From positions 1-63,948 of the forward strand of contig JADFYU010000011.1 of NCBI GenBank assembly GCA_015232865.1: DNA of 63,948 bases, given 5' to 3'. Both the position numbers and the translations under genes were made by a program. Below, piece after piece: positions 8,885 through 17,477 of the stretch; position 1 is the first letter of the stretch, and the number at the start of each line of letters is the position of its first letter. This DNA is from Magnetococcales bacterium (lineage in GTDB: Bacteria > Pseudomonadota > Magnetococcia > Magnetococcales > UBA8363). Below the pieces are notes generated by a model. The model saw only the letters and a list, made by a program, of their open reading frames with translations. It was not told where the DNA came from and did not search any database.

Positions 8885-9388
8885 ATGTTGGGAATGGAAA
8901 TGGGAAATCGCATTAAAAAGCCCTGTTCACCGAACTTTCCCGGTTACACCCTGATCGAACTCATCATGGCCATGGTTCTGATTGGTGTGTTGTCCAGCCT
9001 TTTGTTGCCCAATCTGAATTTCAACACCACCACGGACTCACCAGCTCGAACCCTGGCCCAGGCGGTCCGGTTTGCCCAATCCATGTCCTTCTCGGTGGGC
9101 GGTCAATATCGAATCAAACGACACGATACCAATAGCAGTCAATATCAGGTTTTTGATCCCGACGGCAATCAGAACTTTCTGGCAGAAACCAGCGACGGTT
9201 CAGCCATCGACAGCTTTGACATCACCTTTGACGGTTTGGGGCGACCCACCGACTCTAGCGGGGCCATGCTCGGCTCCCTGGACATCAAACTGGTCACGCC
9301 TGCCGCTAACCCGGCAGACTCTTCCCCCCTGATCGGGACGGTACATATCGAAAAAAATACCGGTGCGGCCTGGGCCGTATTTCCATGA
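8885..9388 (+). CDS. Type II/IV pilin-like protein (GspH/FimT-like pseudopilin)
   Basis: A pseudopilin of about 167 residues. A type IV prepilin leader is visible: Gly then YTLIELIMAMVLIGVLSSLL, with the conserved Glu at position +5 of the mature protein. A prepilin peptidase would cut after that Gly. The C-terminal part is a beta-rich globular domain of GspH/FimT or MSHA type. The start is uncertain: ATGs at 8885, 8894 and 8900 are all possible, and the frame opens with a TTG at 8801 next to the DUF2333 stop. It overlaps the next pseudopilin gene by four bases. Assembly and secretion ATPases are not in this window. Confidence 0.85.
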   Translation: MLGMEMGNRIKKPCSPNFPGYTLIELIMAMVLIGVLSSLLLPNLNFNTTTDSPARTLAQAVRFAQSMSFSVGGQYRIKRHDTNSSQYQVFDPDGNQNFLAETSDGSAIDSFDITFDGLGRPTDSSGAMLGSLDIKLVTPAANPADSSPLIGTVHIEKNTGAAWAVFP

Positions 9389-9849
9389 TCTCCAACGATG
9401 TCATCAGATCTTCAAACAGACCGGACCCACGGCCGGGAGATGCTGGATTGACCCTGCTTGAGTTGATTTTCGTCATTGTCGTCGTCGGTATCGGCTCAGT
9501 CGCCTTGATTCCTCAAATCGCTCAGATCGCTCAATTTTCCCAACTCCCCGTCCAGAAGACACAAGCTTATTTTCTGGCGACGGAAAAGATTGAAGAGCTA
9601 TCCTTTGTTGCTCAATCAGGGCCGGGCGGCTACGACGCCTTTATCGAGTCAAACCCCCGGTTTGCCGATGAAACCGCTCTTTTCGGCTTTACCAATTTTG
9701 ACCGGATCATCGACTTCAACCCGGCCCCCGCCAACTGTCCGAAGGAGGCGACATGTCGGGGAGCGACCGTCATCGTCCGTGGCAACCGCGAACACCATCC
9801 CGACCAACCGATATTTTATATCTCTGAAGAGATACGGGTGGAGCAATGA
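9385..9849 (+). CDS. Type IV prepilin-like protein (MshD/GspI-like)
   Basis: A 154-residue second pseudopilin. The prepilin cleavage region is DAG followed by LTLLELIFVIVVVGIGSVAL, with Glu at +5 after the cleavage Gly and a long hydrophobic helix. A region containing NCPKEATC offers a possible disulfide, as seen in MshD-like minor pilins. It overlaps the previous gene by four bases (ATGA) and the next by four bases, so the three are translationally coupled. The mature protein would be a minor pilin of a type IV-like or type II secretion filament; which one cannot be decided here. Confidence 0.84.
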   Translation: MISNDVIRSSNRPDPRPGDAGLTLLELIFVIVVVGIGSVALIPQIAQIAQFSQLPVQKTQAYFLATEKIEELSFVAQSGPGGYDAFIESNPRFADETALFGFTNFDRIIDFNPAPANCPKEATCRGATVIVRGNREHHPDQPIFYISEEIRVEQ

Positions 9850-10406
9850 AGAAGCTGTTGATTTTTCTTCTACCCTCCACCGAAAAAAAGCCCGCCCACA
9901 AGGGGTTCACCTTCATTGAAATGATTCTGGTTATTGCCATTGTCGGTATGATCGCTGCCGTCAGTTTGCCGGTTATCCTGGCACTGGCACAGAGCAAGCT
10001 GAGCCACGAACAGTCCGTCATGGCTGCCGGGCAGGGTCGTTTGGCCCTGGAACGTATCAGCGCAGAATTAAGACAGGCCAGCCGCAGCGGACTGAATATC
10101 GACATCAGCACGGAAATCACCTTCGACTCTTCTGTCCATCACGATGGTCCGATTCGCTACTACCTGAAGGACAACGGTGGCCCCGGCGGTCAGGATCTTA
10201 TGCGACAAAATACCACCGACCGCTCAGAACATATTCTGGCTCGCGGGGTCAGCAACCTGCACTTTGAGTATGAGAGAGGAAAAAAGGCGTTCCAGATCAG
10301 CTATATAGAGTTCGGACTGACCATTACCGTCGCATTGGACGGTAGCGGAACCGGTGCCGTCTCCCACCCTTTCCGCACCCGAATATATCCGCGATCTTTC
10401 CTCTGA
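9846..10406 (+). CDS. Type IV prepilin-like protein (GspJ/PilW/MshO-like)
   Basis: A 186-residue third pseudopilin. The prepilin motif is KG followed by FTFIEMILVIAIVGMIAAVSL, with Glu at +5 of the mature protein. The mature domain includes RLALERISAELRQASRS, resembling the long N-terminal helix of GspJ/PilW minor pilins. The start overlaps the preceding gene by four bases. No further pilus gene follows: the next gene is an FHA-phosphoesterase on its own. The trio may be a minor-pilin priming complex acting with an apparatus encoded elsewhere; this is inference from family roles. Confidence 0.84.
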   Translation: MKKLLIFLLPSTEKKPAHKGFTFIEMILVIAIVGMIAAVSLPVILALAQSKLSHEQSVMAAGQGRLALERISAELRQASRSGLNIDISTEITFDSSVHHDGPIRYYLKDNGGPGGQDLMRQNTTDRSEHILARGVSNLHFEYERGKKAFQISYIEFGLTITVALDGSGTGAVSHPFRTRIYPRSFL

Positions 10407-10634
10407 ACCCTTCCCCTTGAATCCAATAACGATTCAACCCAGAAACGGCAGGCTCTCCATCTAATGTTACGGATTCGAGTTATAAGCAGAAATATACCAT
10501 AAAACGGTCAAAGAGACTTTTTTGGCAATAAAGTTGTGGTATGGTGTTGTGGGTAAATGTCAGTTAACATCCCAGCCATTATTTGGTCAAAAATTGCCCA
10601 TTCTGACCAATTTCAGTCCCGTTGGATTTGTATC

Positions 10635-12089
10635 ATGAGTGAATCATCTACAACCCCGGCCCAGAACTTTTTTCAAAAACTCAAGGCCACCTTTATTCGG
10701 CCCAAAACCTTTGATGAGGTGGTCCTGACCGGAGAGATTCACCTGAAAGGGGATGAACTGCGCATCCCCTTTACCGGAGGAGCTGTTCGGCTGATGTTGG
10801 GCAAACGCCGACAGGGGCGGGAGTTATGGATCTGCCCCGAATTTTTATTGGACCCCTCTTTGGACCTCCAATCCAAGACCTTCATCCTGATCGACCCCAA
10901 AAGTTATTTTGTTCAACCAAGCGGATTTTTTCGTTTGGACGAAGGAAGCAGCATGATTCTGGGCCGTGGGGAGAAAAACCAGCAAACCTATTTTCAGTTT
11001 CCCAAAGAGGTAGCCAAGAGACACCTGACCATCGCCCATGCTGGTGACGCCTTTATTTTCAAAGATCTGACTGAAGATTCCGGCACCTATATCGCTCCTC
11101 TGGGCGACAATCTGGAGGAGGAGAAAATAGTCTCCCAACGCATGAGTCGTCTGCTCAAGATCCGCGAGATTTTCGGCGGCCCCATCCGGTTGCTTTCGAA
11201 TAAACAGGCCTTGGAAACCATCGATCAGGTCAACACTTTGCTGGAGAACGACTCCAGCCGCCCCCTGGACGACCGGGGCAAACCGGGGGGGTTGGTCTAT
11301 CCACCGGAAGGCATGACCCCGCTGATTGTCGGGGACCTTCACAGCCAGGTCGGGAACCTGGTCAAGATCCTGACGGAAAACCATTTTCTCGAAGGGCTGG
11401 AGAATGGAACCATCTATTTGATTTTATTGGGAGATGCCGTTCATTCTGAGGTGGATGGCGAGATGGATCAGATGGAAAGCTCCATTCTGATGATGGATTT
11501 TATCTTCAAATTGAAAATCCGTTTTCCGGCTCAGGTATTCTATCTGCTGGGCAATCACGACAGCTTTTCCAAAGATGTCAGCAAAACCGGTATTCCCCAA
11601 GGTATTCTCTGGGAGCGGGCCATTCGCAAGGTTCGTGGCGAAGCCTACAAGGAGCAGTTTGACCGACTCTATCTCAATCTGCCCTACATCGCCAAGTCCG
11701 ATCAATTTATCGTCTGTCATGCCGCCCCACCAAAAGCCAAGGTGACCGAGCAACTGCTGATCAACACCTATCGATATCCCGGATTGGTCAAGGAGCTGGT
11801 CTGGAACCGCCTGCGCCGCCCCGGCTATCCGGCTGGCTACACTAAAATGGATGTGGTTCGACTGAGAAAAAACCTCACCGTCGCTCCCGAGACCCCCTTT
11901 ATCGTCGCCCACAACCCTTTATCCCAGGATGTGTCGGTCTGGATGGATGTGGGCGGCATCGAAAACCACCACATCGTCTTCAGCAGTCGCACCAATGAAC
12001 TCAGTCTGTTTTTTCGAATACGTGACCAGATCGTCCCCTTCATCTATACGGTCGAGCCTAAACTGATAGAATTGCTTAATGCGCTGTAG
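10635..12089 (+). CDS. FHA-like domain fused to metallophosphoesterase
   Basis: A 484-residue cytosolic protein with two parts. Residues about 100-155 look like a forkhead-associated phosphothreonine-binding domain: ILGRGEKNQ, then VAKRHLTI, FIFKDLTEDSGTYI. From about 225 it is a calcineurin/PPP-type metallophosphoesterase with the metal-binding blocks VGDLHSQ, LLGDAVHS, LLGNHDSF, VCHAAPP and VAHNPL in the right order. The likely role is removing phosphate from a phosphoprotein recognised through the FHA part; the substrate is unknown. An upstream in-frame ATG (10557) is possible, but the 10635 start gives the compact protein. No partner kinase is seen nearby. Confidence 0.86.
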   Translation: MSESSTTPAQNFFQKLKATFIRPKTFDEVVLTGEIHLKGDELRIPFTGGAVRLMLGKRRQGRELWICPEFLLDPSLDLQSKTFILIDPKSYFVQPSGFFRLDEGSSMILGRGEKNQQTYFQFPKEVAKRHLTIAHAGDAFIFKDLTEDSGTYIAPLGDNLEEEKIVSQRMSRLLKIREIFGGPIRLLSNKQALETIDQVNTLLENDSSRPLDDRGKPGGLVYPPEGMTPLIVGDLHSQVGNLVKILTENHFLEGLENGTIYLILLGDAVHSEVDGEMDQMESSILMMDFIFKLKIRFPAQVFYLLGNHDSFSKDVSKTGIPQGILWERAIRKVRGEAYKEQFDRLYLNLPYIAKSDQFIVCHAAPPKAKVTEQLLINTYRYPGLVKELVWNRLRRPGYPAGYTKMDVVRLRKNLTVAPETPFIVAHNPLSQDVSVWMDVGGIENHHIVFSSRTNELSLFFRIRDQIVPFIYTVEPKLIELLNAL

Positions 12090-12146
12090 AGCTCAATCGC
12101 CAAAAAAGCAATTGGTCAATTTACATCGGTGAAGATTTATGCCAAT

Positions 12147-12175
12147 TTGACATACTGCCTATTTTGGATTGTTAT
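12147..12175 (+). promoter_or_regulatory. Candidate sigma70 promoter for the hemerythrin gene
   Basis: A perfect -35 TTGACA (12147-12152), a 17-base spacer and a -10 TGTTAT (12170-12175, four of six consensus bases) lie 58 bases before the hemerythrin-PilZ start codon. This is the best sigma70-type promoter I can see in the window. Confidence 0.5.
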
Positions 12176-12233
12176 TTTTCAAACCTGGATATTGATTTAA
12201 CGCCCATAACATTTCACCGTACGGGGAATCATC

Positions 12234-12989
12234 ATGGAAAACCTCACCATTCAATACAAAGACCAGCAATTAACCTTTGAAAAGGATCTGAAGCTCGGCG
12301 TTGAACAGATTGATGAACAACACCACACCCTGTTTCGCCTGACCTATGCCGTAAGCCAGTTGCTGGACAGATCTCCCACCCGAGAAGAGATCGGCGTACG
12401 CGCCCTTGAATTGGAAGCCTATGTTCAGGAGCATCTTGGCTTTGAAGAGACGCTCATGAGTAAAAACGGTTATGTCGATTTTCCGGCCCACAGGCAGTTA
12501 CATGAGGATTTCTCCACAACGGCCAGAGGTCTGATCGCCAAAATTTCTGATCCAAGCACCCAGGACTTTCAACAGGCCACCCGCGAGTTGTTCCAGATTC
12601 TTCTTGACTGGCTGGTCGATCACATCATGACTGTCGATCGGGCCGCCAGTGCCTATCTGTCACCGGGAGAACACGGCGTCAAACCCCGTCCGCCGCGCAT
12701 CAAGGCCACCGATGATGTGATCGTGGAGTTTGCCGACACCCAATCGGTTTCCGGGTTGATGAAAAATGTCAGCCCCAATAGTCTGTTGGTTACAATCTCG
12801 TCCGCCATTCCCGACTGGCTTTCCCAGGATGCTCAGGTCCAACTACACCTGCTACCCCTCGGGCTTGAAGGAAATGTGACCTGTCGCATCACCCGTGTCT
12901 CTGCTGAAGGAGATATTATTGCCGCTCTGGATCAGGAGTTGGATATCAATCAGATTGCCAAACTGATCAAAGGAACGCCCAAAGACTGA
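12234..12989 (+). CDS. Bacteriohemerythrin with C-terminal PilZ-like domain
   Basis: A 251-residue protein. Residues about 15-145 are a bacteriohemerythrin, an O2-binding four-helix bundle with a di-iron centre. The expected ligands are visible as DEQHHTLF, HLGFEETLM, PAHRQLHEDF and the final WLVDHIMTVDR. Residues about 150-245 resemble a PilZ c-di-GMP receptor barrel: an Arg-containing linker RPPRIK precedes VSGLMKNVSPNSLLV. The canonical D/NxSxxG has lost its Gly, so c-di-GMP binding is uncertain. The fusion suggests coupling of oxygen level to c-di-GMP control, and the next gene is a GGDEF-EAL protein. GGGGAA upstream serves as a likely ribosome binding site. Confidence 0.86.
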   Translation: MENLTIQYKDQQLTFEKDLKLGVEQIDEQHHTLFRLTYAVSQLLDRSPTREEIGVRALELEAYVQEHLGFEETLMSKNGYVDFPAHRQLHEDFSTTARGLIAKISDPSTQDFQQATRELFQILLDWLVDHIMTVDRAASAYLSPGEHGVKPRPPRIKATDDVIVEFADTQSVSGLMKNVSPNSLLVTISSAIPDWLSQDAQVQLHLLPLGLEGNVTCRITRVSAEGDIIAALDQELDINQIAKLIKGTPKD

Positions 12990-13044
12990 TTCTAACCCCC
13001 TTTCCCCGGACAGAATCCTGAAATCACGGATTCAGACAAATCCT

Positions 13045-13087
13045 GGATTCGGTAGTTGCGCCGTTTACGCGCGCAACTACCGAATCC
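13045..13087. repeat. Short palindromic element, perfect 16-bp arms
   Basis: GGATTCGGTAGTTGCG (13045-13060) and its exact inverse CGCAACTACCGAATCC (13072-13087) flank an 11-base loop. The arm is a variant of the ATTCGGCAGTTG arm seen in the longer elements, here with the whole interior missing. It follows the hemerythrin gene and could also act as an RNA hairpin. Confidence 0.85.
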
Positions 13088-13162
13088 AAAGTAGGACATG
13101 CCAAGCTCGGCACTTTGGCCGACAACCCTCTGGCTGACGTGCTGTTTACTCCTCCTTCGCAA

Positions 13163-13179
13163 TTGGTTTGGTATTTGCG
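13163..13179 (+). promoter_or_regulatory. Candidate sigma54 (RpoN) promoter for the Amt fusion
   Basis: The sequence TTGGTTTGGTATTTGCG has the invariant GG (13165-13166) and GC (13177-13178) exactly ten bases apart, as in the -24/-12 consensus TGGCAC-N5-TTGC. The -12 part TTGC is perfect; the -24 part is weaker. It lies about 140 bases before the start of a gene for an ammonium transporter fusion, a class often under NtrC/RpoN control. Confidence 0.42.
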
Positions 13180-13210
13180 GTATCCCTGTTGTCAACAATA
13201 ATAGGCGCGG

Positions 13211-13233
13211 TTGTGATTATTTTTTAATCACAA
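13211..13233. promoter_or_regulatory. Operator-like inverted repeat
   Basis: TTGTGATTA and its exact inverse TAATCACAA are separated by TTTTT. The half-site spacing is too wide for a CRP/FNR dimer (which needs four to six bases between cores). It lies between the sigma54-like site and the Amt fusion start and may be a repressor site or an RNA hairpin. Confidence 0.35.
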
Positions 13234-13319
13234 TTTTGCAATAAACACCTCCAGACAAACACAACTGCCTATTGTTTAATCAATCTGGTATCAGGGTTTC
13301 GACAGGACAGATAGAACGC

Positions 13320-16300
13320 ATGATTGACAAGACCTTACTGGATATTTTGTGGATCACCATTTCGGCATTTCTGGTGCTCTTCATGCAGGCGGGGTTTCTC
13401 TGTCTGGAGACCGGGCTGACCCGATCCAAAAACAATATCAACGTCGCTGTAAAAAACAGCATTGATTTTTCAATCTCCATGATCTTCTTCTGGGCGGTGG
13501 GATTCTCCATCATGTTTGGTGAGTGGCTTCCCGGCTGGATGGGGCCGGCCTCGCCGATCGATCTCCCCCAAGAGACGCCGTTCTATTCGGTCTTTTTTCT
13601 CTTTCAAGCCCTCTTCTGCTCAACGGCGGTGACCATCGTTTCCGGCATGGTGGCGGAGCGGATCCGTTTTGGCGGCTATGTGATTTTATCCCTGATATTG
13701 GCGACCGTCATCTATCCCCTGTTCGGCCATTGGGCCTGGAACGGCATCGACGGCCCTGGCGGCCAGGGGTGGTTGGCTGCACTGGGGTTTGTTGATTGGG
13801 CCGGTTCCACCGTCGTTCACTCCCTTGGCGGCTGGTTTGGCTTGGCCCTGTTGTTGTTCATCGGCCCGCGAAAAGGCCGATTTGCCGCCGACGGAACCGT
13901 GCGCGAAATCACCGGCTCCAACATTCCCATGACCACTTTGGGCGTGCTGATTCTCTGGTTTGGTTGGATCGGCTTTAACGGCGGCTCCACGCTTGCTCTC
14001 AACTACACCATCGTCCCAGTCATTGTCAACACCTGCATCGCGCCAGCCGCTGGCGGCTTGGTGGCATTGTTTCTGGATTGGAAAAGAACCGGCATTCCCC
14101 ATATCATGCCTCTGTTGAACGGGATCATGGCCGGACTGGTCTCCATCACCGCCAGTGCCCACAGTGTTGGTGCCCAAGAGGCCATCATGATCGGTGGAAT
14201 CGGGGGCGCGCTGGCTTATGGCGCCGACCTGCTGCTGCTTCGCGGCAAGATTGACGACGCCATCGGCGCCTTTCCCGTTCACGCCGTCGGGGGGATTTGG
14301 GGCACGTTGTCGGTAGCACTGTTTGGTGACTTCATCCTGCTCAACACCGGCTTGACCTTTTGGCCCCAACTCTGGGCGCAAATTCAGGGTATCGTCGCCT
14401 GCTGGACCCTGGCTTTTTTGATTCCCCACTTGATCTTGCGAATTTTAAAACCGTGGATTCAACTACGGGTTACGGAGGAAGAGGAGAAGGTCGGGCTGAA
14501 CATCTCCGAACATGGGGCCAAGAGTGAACTGTATGATTTTTTTCAGGTATTGACCCATCAAGCCAAAACCGGCGAGTTGAACCTTCGGGTTCCCGAAGAT
14601 CCCTTCACCGAGATTGGCCAGATCGGCTATCGGTACAACCAGGTCATGAACACCTTGGAGGAGACCACCTCCAAAATCAACGCCATTGTCTGCAACTCGA
14701 CCGATGCCATCATCACCTTTTCACAAAACGGCCACAACCTGCTCTCCTATAACCCGGCTGCGGCTAAAATGTTCGGTTTTTCAAAGGATGAAAGCCTCCT
14801 GCCCAGTCTGAACGAACTGATTCCAGCCCTGAATAAAATCGGTCAGACCACCGCAAAAATCAGAGAGGTGATCGGGCTTACGGTTCATAAAAAAAAAATT
14901 CCTCTGGAGGCCATGGTGGTGGAAGCCCCCTGTCAGGAGGGGCAGATACTGATTGGAACGTTTCGGGATATTACCGAGCGCAAAGCGGCCGAACAGTCAC
15001 TGGTCGAATCCGAAGAACGGTTTCGCACCGTCTATGAAAATGCCGCCTTGGGCATGGCTTTAATCAATGAAAACCTGGAGATCATAGACGCCAACCCGGC
15101 TCTGCTGGACATGTTGGGATTAACCAAGGAAGAGGCTTTTAGCCGAGACCTCTGTGGGATCACCCACCCGGAAGATCTGGATCATATCGGTCAACATCTG
15201 AAACGGGTACTGAACGATCAGGAGGTACATCACATTACCGAGGTTCGCTGCGTGTGCAAATCCCAGTTGATGATCTGGGCGCGGCTGGCCTTTTCCAAAT
15301 TTCACATGGAGCAGGTTGCCGGACCTCTGGCCATTGTCATCGTCGAGGATATTACCGGTCAAAAGCGGGCGGAAAAAGCCATTAGACTGGCGGCTTCGGT
15401 TTTTGAGAGCACATCCGAGCCGATCGTCATACTCAACTCCGAAGGGTTGATCGAACAGGCTAACAGTTCTGCCTGTCAGGCTTTCGGCTACAGACCCAAC
15501 GATGTGCGCGGACTGGAGATGCACCACCTCTTTTCCGCCCGCTACGACTCCGAACTGATGAACAAGATCGAAACCCAACTTCATCGGGAGGGAGGCTGGC
15601 AGGGTGAGCTTATGGGTCGTCGGCACGACCAGACTCTGATTCCCCTGTGGGTCTCCATCTCCATGGTTCGGGATGATTCGGGACGGGCACAAAATCGTAT
15701 CGCCATTCTCAGCGATCTCTCTGAACAAAAAGAGCGGGAGGAGACCATTTGGAAACATGCCAATTTTGATACCTTGACCAATCTGCCCAACCGACGATTA
15801 TTCCAGGATCGGCTCGACCAGGCCCTGGGGCAATCCCAACGCTCAGGAGCCAAAATCGGTCTGTTTTTCATCGATCTGGATCGTTTTAAACTGGTCAACG
15901 ACACCCTGGGCCATCAAGCCGGAGATGAACTGCTACAGGTTATTTCAGAACGGTTGAAAGCCGCCATTCGCGCCTGTGACACGGTGGCTCGACTGGGTGG
16001 AGACGAGTTTACCATCATTTTTCAAAATTTCAGTCACAATGCAGAGCTGAGAAAGATTGCCCAGAACATCATCACCTCCATTGAAGAGCCCATCGTATTG
16101 ACTTCCGGGGAGGTATCGGTCTCCGCCAGCATCGGTATCGCCCTGTTTCCCGAGGACGCCCAAAAAACCCAGGAGTTGATTCGCTGTGCCGACATGGCTC
16201 TCTATCAGGCCAAGGATTCCGGCCGCAACACCTATCATTTTTTTACCGAAGCACTCAACCAGGCTCTTTTACGTCAGGTTACCCTGGAAAAAAAACTGCG

Positions 16301-17066
16301 CCAGGCGATTATCGACGAAGATCTGTTCATGGTTTATCAACCACAGGTCAAAACCGGAACCAACATTATTTCCAGCGCCGAGGCTTTGGTCCGATGGCGG
16401 ACCAAAACCGGAAACATCATTTCGCCGAACACCTTCATCCCGCTGGCCGAAGAGACCGGCCTGATCATCCCCTTGGGTGCTCTGGTCATTCGTGCGGTCT
16501 GTCGGGATATTCGCCGCTGGCTGGATCAGGGTTATAACGTCCCCCAGGTCGCCATCAACGCTTCGGCCAAACAGTTTCACTTTGAACACGCCCTTCCCGA
16601 GCTGATTGCGATGATCTGTCGGGAAGAGTCGGTTCCCATGGCCTTGATTTCGGTGGAGATCACTGAAAACAGCATTATGACCAATCAACAACAGAGCATG
16701 GCGGTATTGGAGGAGTTGGCCCAGATGGGCATACTCATAGCCCTGGACGATTTCGGCACCGGTTATTCCAGTCTCTCTCGCCTGAAGAAGCTGCCGTTGA
16801 GCGAGGTTAAAATCGACCGCAGCTTTATTGTCGGCATTCCCGAAGATCGTGAAAACACCGCTCTGGTCACTGCAATCATCCAAATGGCCCAAGCTCTGGA
16901 TATGACCGTGATTGCCGAAGGGGTTGAAACCAAACAGCAACTAGACTATCTGCATGGTTTGGGTTGCGAAAAAATCCAAGGCTATCTGCTCAGCCAACCC
17001 ATGGATGAAAAATCCTTCATTCAATTTTGCAACCACCATGGCGAAACGATCAAATGGGCCAGTTGA
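13320..17066 (+). CDS. Ammonium transporter fused to PAS-PAS-PAS-GGDEF-EAL
   Basis: A 1248-residue membrane protein. Residues about 1-400 are a full Amt/Rh-type channel with eleven predicted helices and the two pore histidines, His167 (STVVHS) and His321 (FPVHAVGG), near the E. coli AmtB positions 168 and 318. A HAMP-like linker (about 405-455) leads to three PAS domains (about 460-810). A GGDEF domain follows with intact GGDEF at 893-897 and an intact RxxD inhibitory site five residues before it. The EAL domain has EAL at 1021-1023, EITEN, DDFGTGYSS and AEGVET. Both c-di-GMP synthesis and breakdown are thus chemically possible. It probably acts as an ammonium-sensing transceptor. The frame opens at a TTG (13272), but the ATG at 13320 is preferred. 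Confidence 0.93.
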   Translation: MIDKTLLDILWITISAFLVLFMQAGFLCLETGLTRSKNNINVAVKNSIDFSISMIFFWAVGFSIMFGEWLPGWMGPASPIDLPQETPFYSVFFLFQALFCSTAVTIVSGMVAERIRFGGYVILSLILATVIYPLFGHWAWNGIDGPGGQGWLAALGFVDWAGSTVVHSLGGWFGLALLLFIGPRKGRFAADGTVREITGSNIPMTTLGVLILWFGWIGFNGGSTLALNYTIVPVIVNTCIAPAAGGLVALFLDWKRTGIPHIMPLLNGIMAGLVSITASAHSVGAQEAIMIGGIGGALAYGADLLLLRGKIDDAIGAFPVHAVGGIWGTLSVALFGDFILLNTGLTFWPQLWAQIQGIVACWTLAFLIPHLILRILKPWIQLRVTEEEEKVGLNISEHGAKSELYDFFQVLTHQAKTGELNLRVPEDPFTEIGQIGYRYNQVMNTLEETTSKINAIVCNSTDAIITFSQNGHNLLSYNPAAAKMFGFSKDESLLPSLNELIPALNKIGQTTAKIREVIGLTVHKKKIPLEAMVVEAPCQEGQILIGTFRDITERKAAEQSLVESEERFRTVYENAALGMALINENLEIIDANPALLDMLGLTKEEAFSRDLCGITHPEDLDHIGQHLKRVLNDQEVHHITEVRCVCKSQLMIWARLAFSKFHMEQVAGPLAIVIVEDITGQKRAEKAIRLAASVFESTSEPIVILNSEGLIEQANSSACQAFGYRPNDVRGLEMHHLFSARYDSELMNKIETQLHREGGWQGELMGRRHDQTLIPLWVSISMVRDDSGRAQNRIAILSDLSEQKEREETIWKHANFDTLTNLPNRRLFQDRLDQALGQSQRSGAKIGLFFIDLDRFKLVNDTLGHQAGDELLQVISERLKAAIRACDTVARLGGDEFTIIFQNFSHNAELRKIAQNIITSIEEPIVLTSGEVSVSASIGIALFPEDAQKTQELIRCADMALYQAKDSGRNTYHFFTEALNQALLRQVTLEKKLRQAIIDEDLFMVYQPQVKTGTNIISSAEALVRWRTKTGNIISPNTFIPLAEETGLIIPLGALVIRAVCRDIRRWLDQGYNVPQVAINASAKQFHFEHALPELIAMICREESVPMALISVEITENSIMTNQQQSMAVLEELAQMGILIALDDFGTGYSSLSRLKKLPLSEVKIDRSFIVGIPEDRENTALVTAIIQMAQALDMTVIAEGVETKQQLDYLHGLGCEKIQGYLLSQPMDEKSFIQFCNHHGETIKWAS

Positions 17067-17477
17067 CCCGACCTCCATTATCCTGGGTCGGTGAGGCGCA
17101 ATCCTGTGATAAAAAGGATTCAATGGCTTGATTCGCTTGTCAGAAAAATTGATGCTCCGTCTAAACACAATATAATTGTGTTTTTATTGCTTTTTGAGCG
17201 GATTTCAAACCCGGATACTTTGATAATCAGAAAATTCATAAAAAATAAACCCGATCGCTTAGCAAAACCAGCTCGACAAAACATACCCATACTGTTGTAT
17301 TTATTTGATTTATTTAAACATAAATATAATGTTATAAATTTCAATTTTTACATATAATAGCCAAACAAGCGAAAAAATCATTGTCAGTTATTGATTAATC
17401 ATCAACACAGTAATAGGATTCATTCAAAGGCAGCGATTTTATAAGGACATAAATTTTTCATAGGGGCTAAGGAAATC
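17067..17477. other. AT-rich intergenic region upstream of lpd
   Basis: This 411-base gap is strongly AT-rich from about 17150 to 17400, unlike the coding DNA around it. A perfect -10-like TATAAT lies at 17353-17358, but no good -35 is correctly spaced. It probably holds the promoter of the lpd-sucA-sucB operon. No gene is supported. Confidence 0.5.

Larger units (their letters stand above)
12990..13319. other. Intergenic region upstream of the Amt fusion
   Basis: This 330-base gap holds a short palindromic element (13045-13087), a sigma54-like site (13163-13179) and an operator-like inverted repeat (13211-13233). All are listed separately. I see no gene in it. Confidence 0.6.

Noticed and set aside
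10522..10539. TTGGCA-N7-TTGTG as a sigma54 site upstream of the FHA gene
   Set aside because: The spacing is right but the invariant GC at -12 is GT.
13211..13233. The TTGTGA...TCACAA repeat as a CRP or FNR site
   Set aside because: The half-sites are too far apart for this family; it is listed only as an operator-like repeat.
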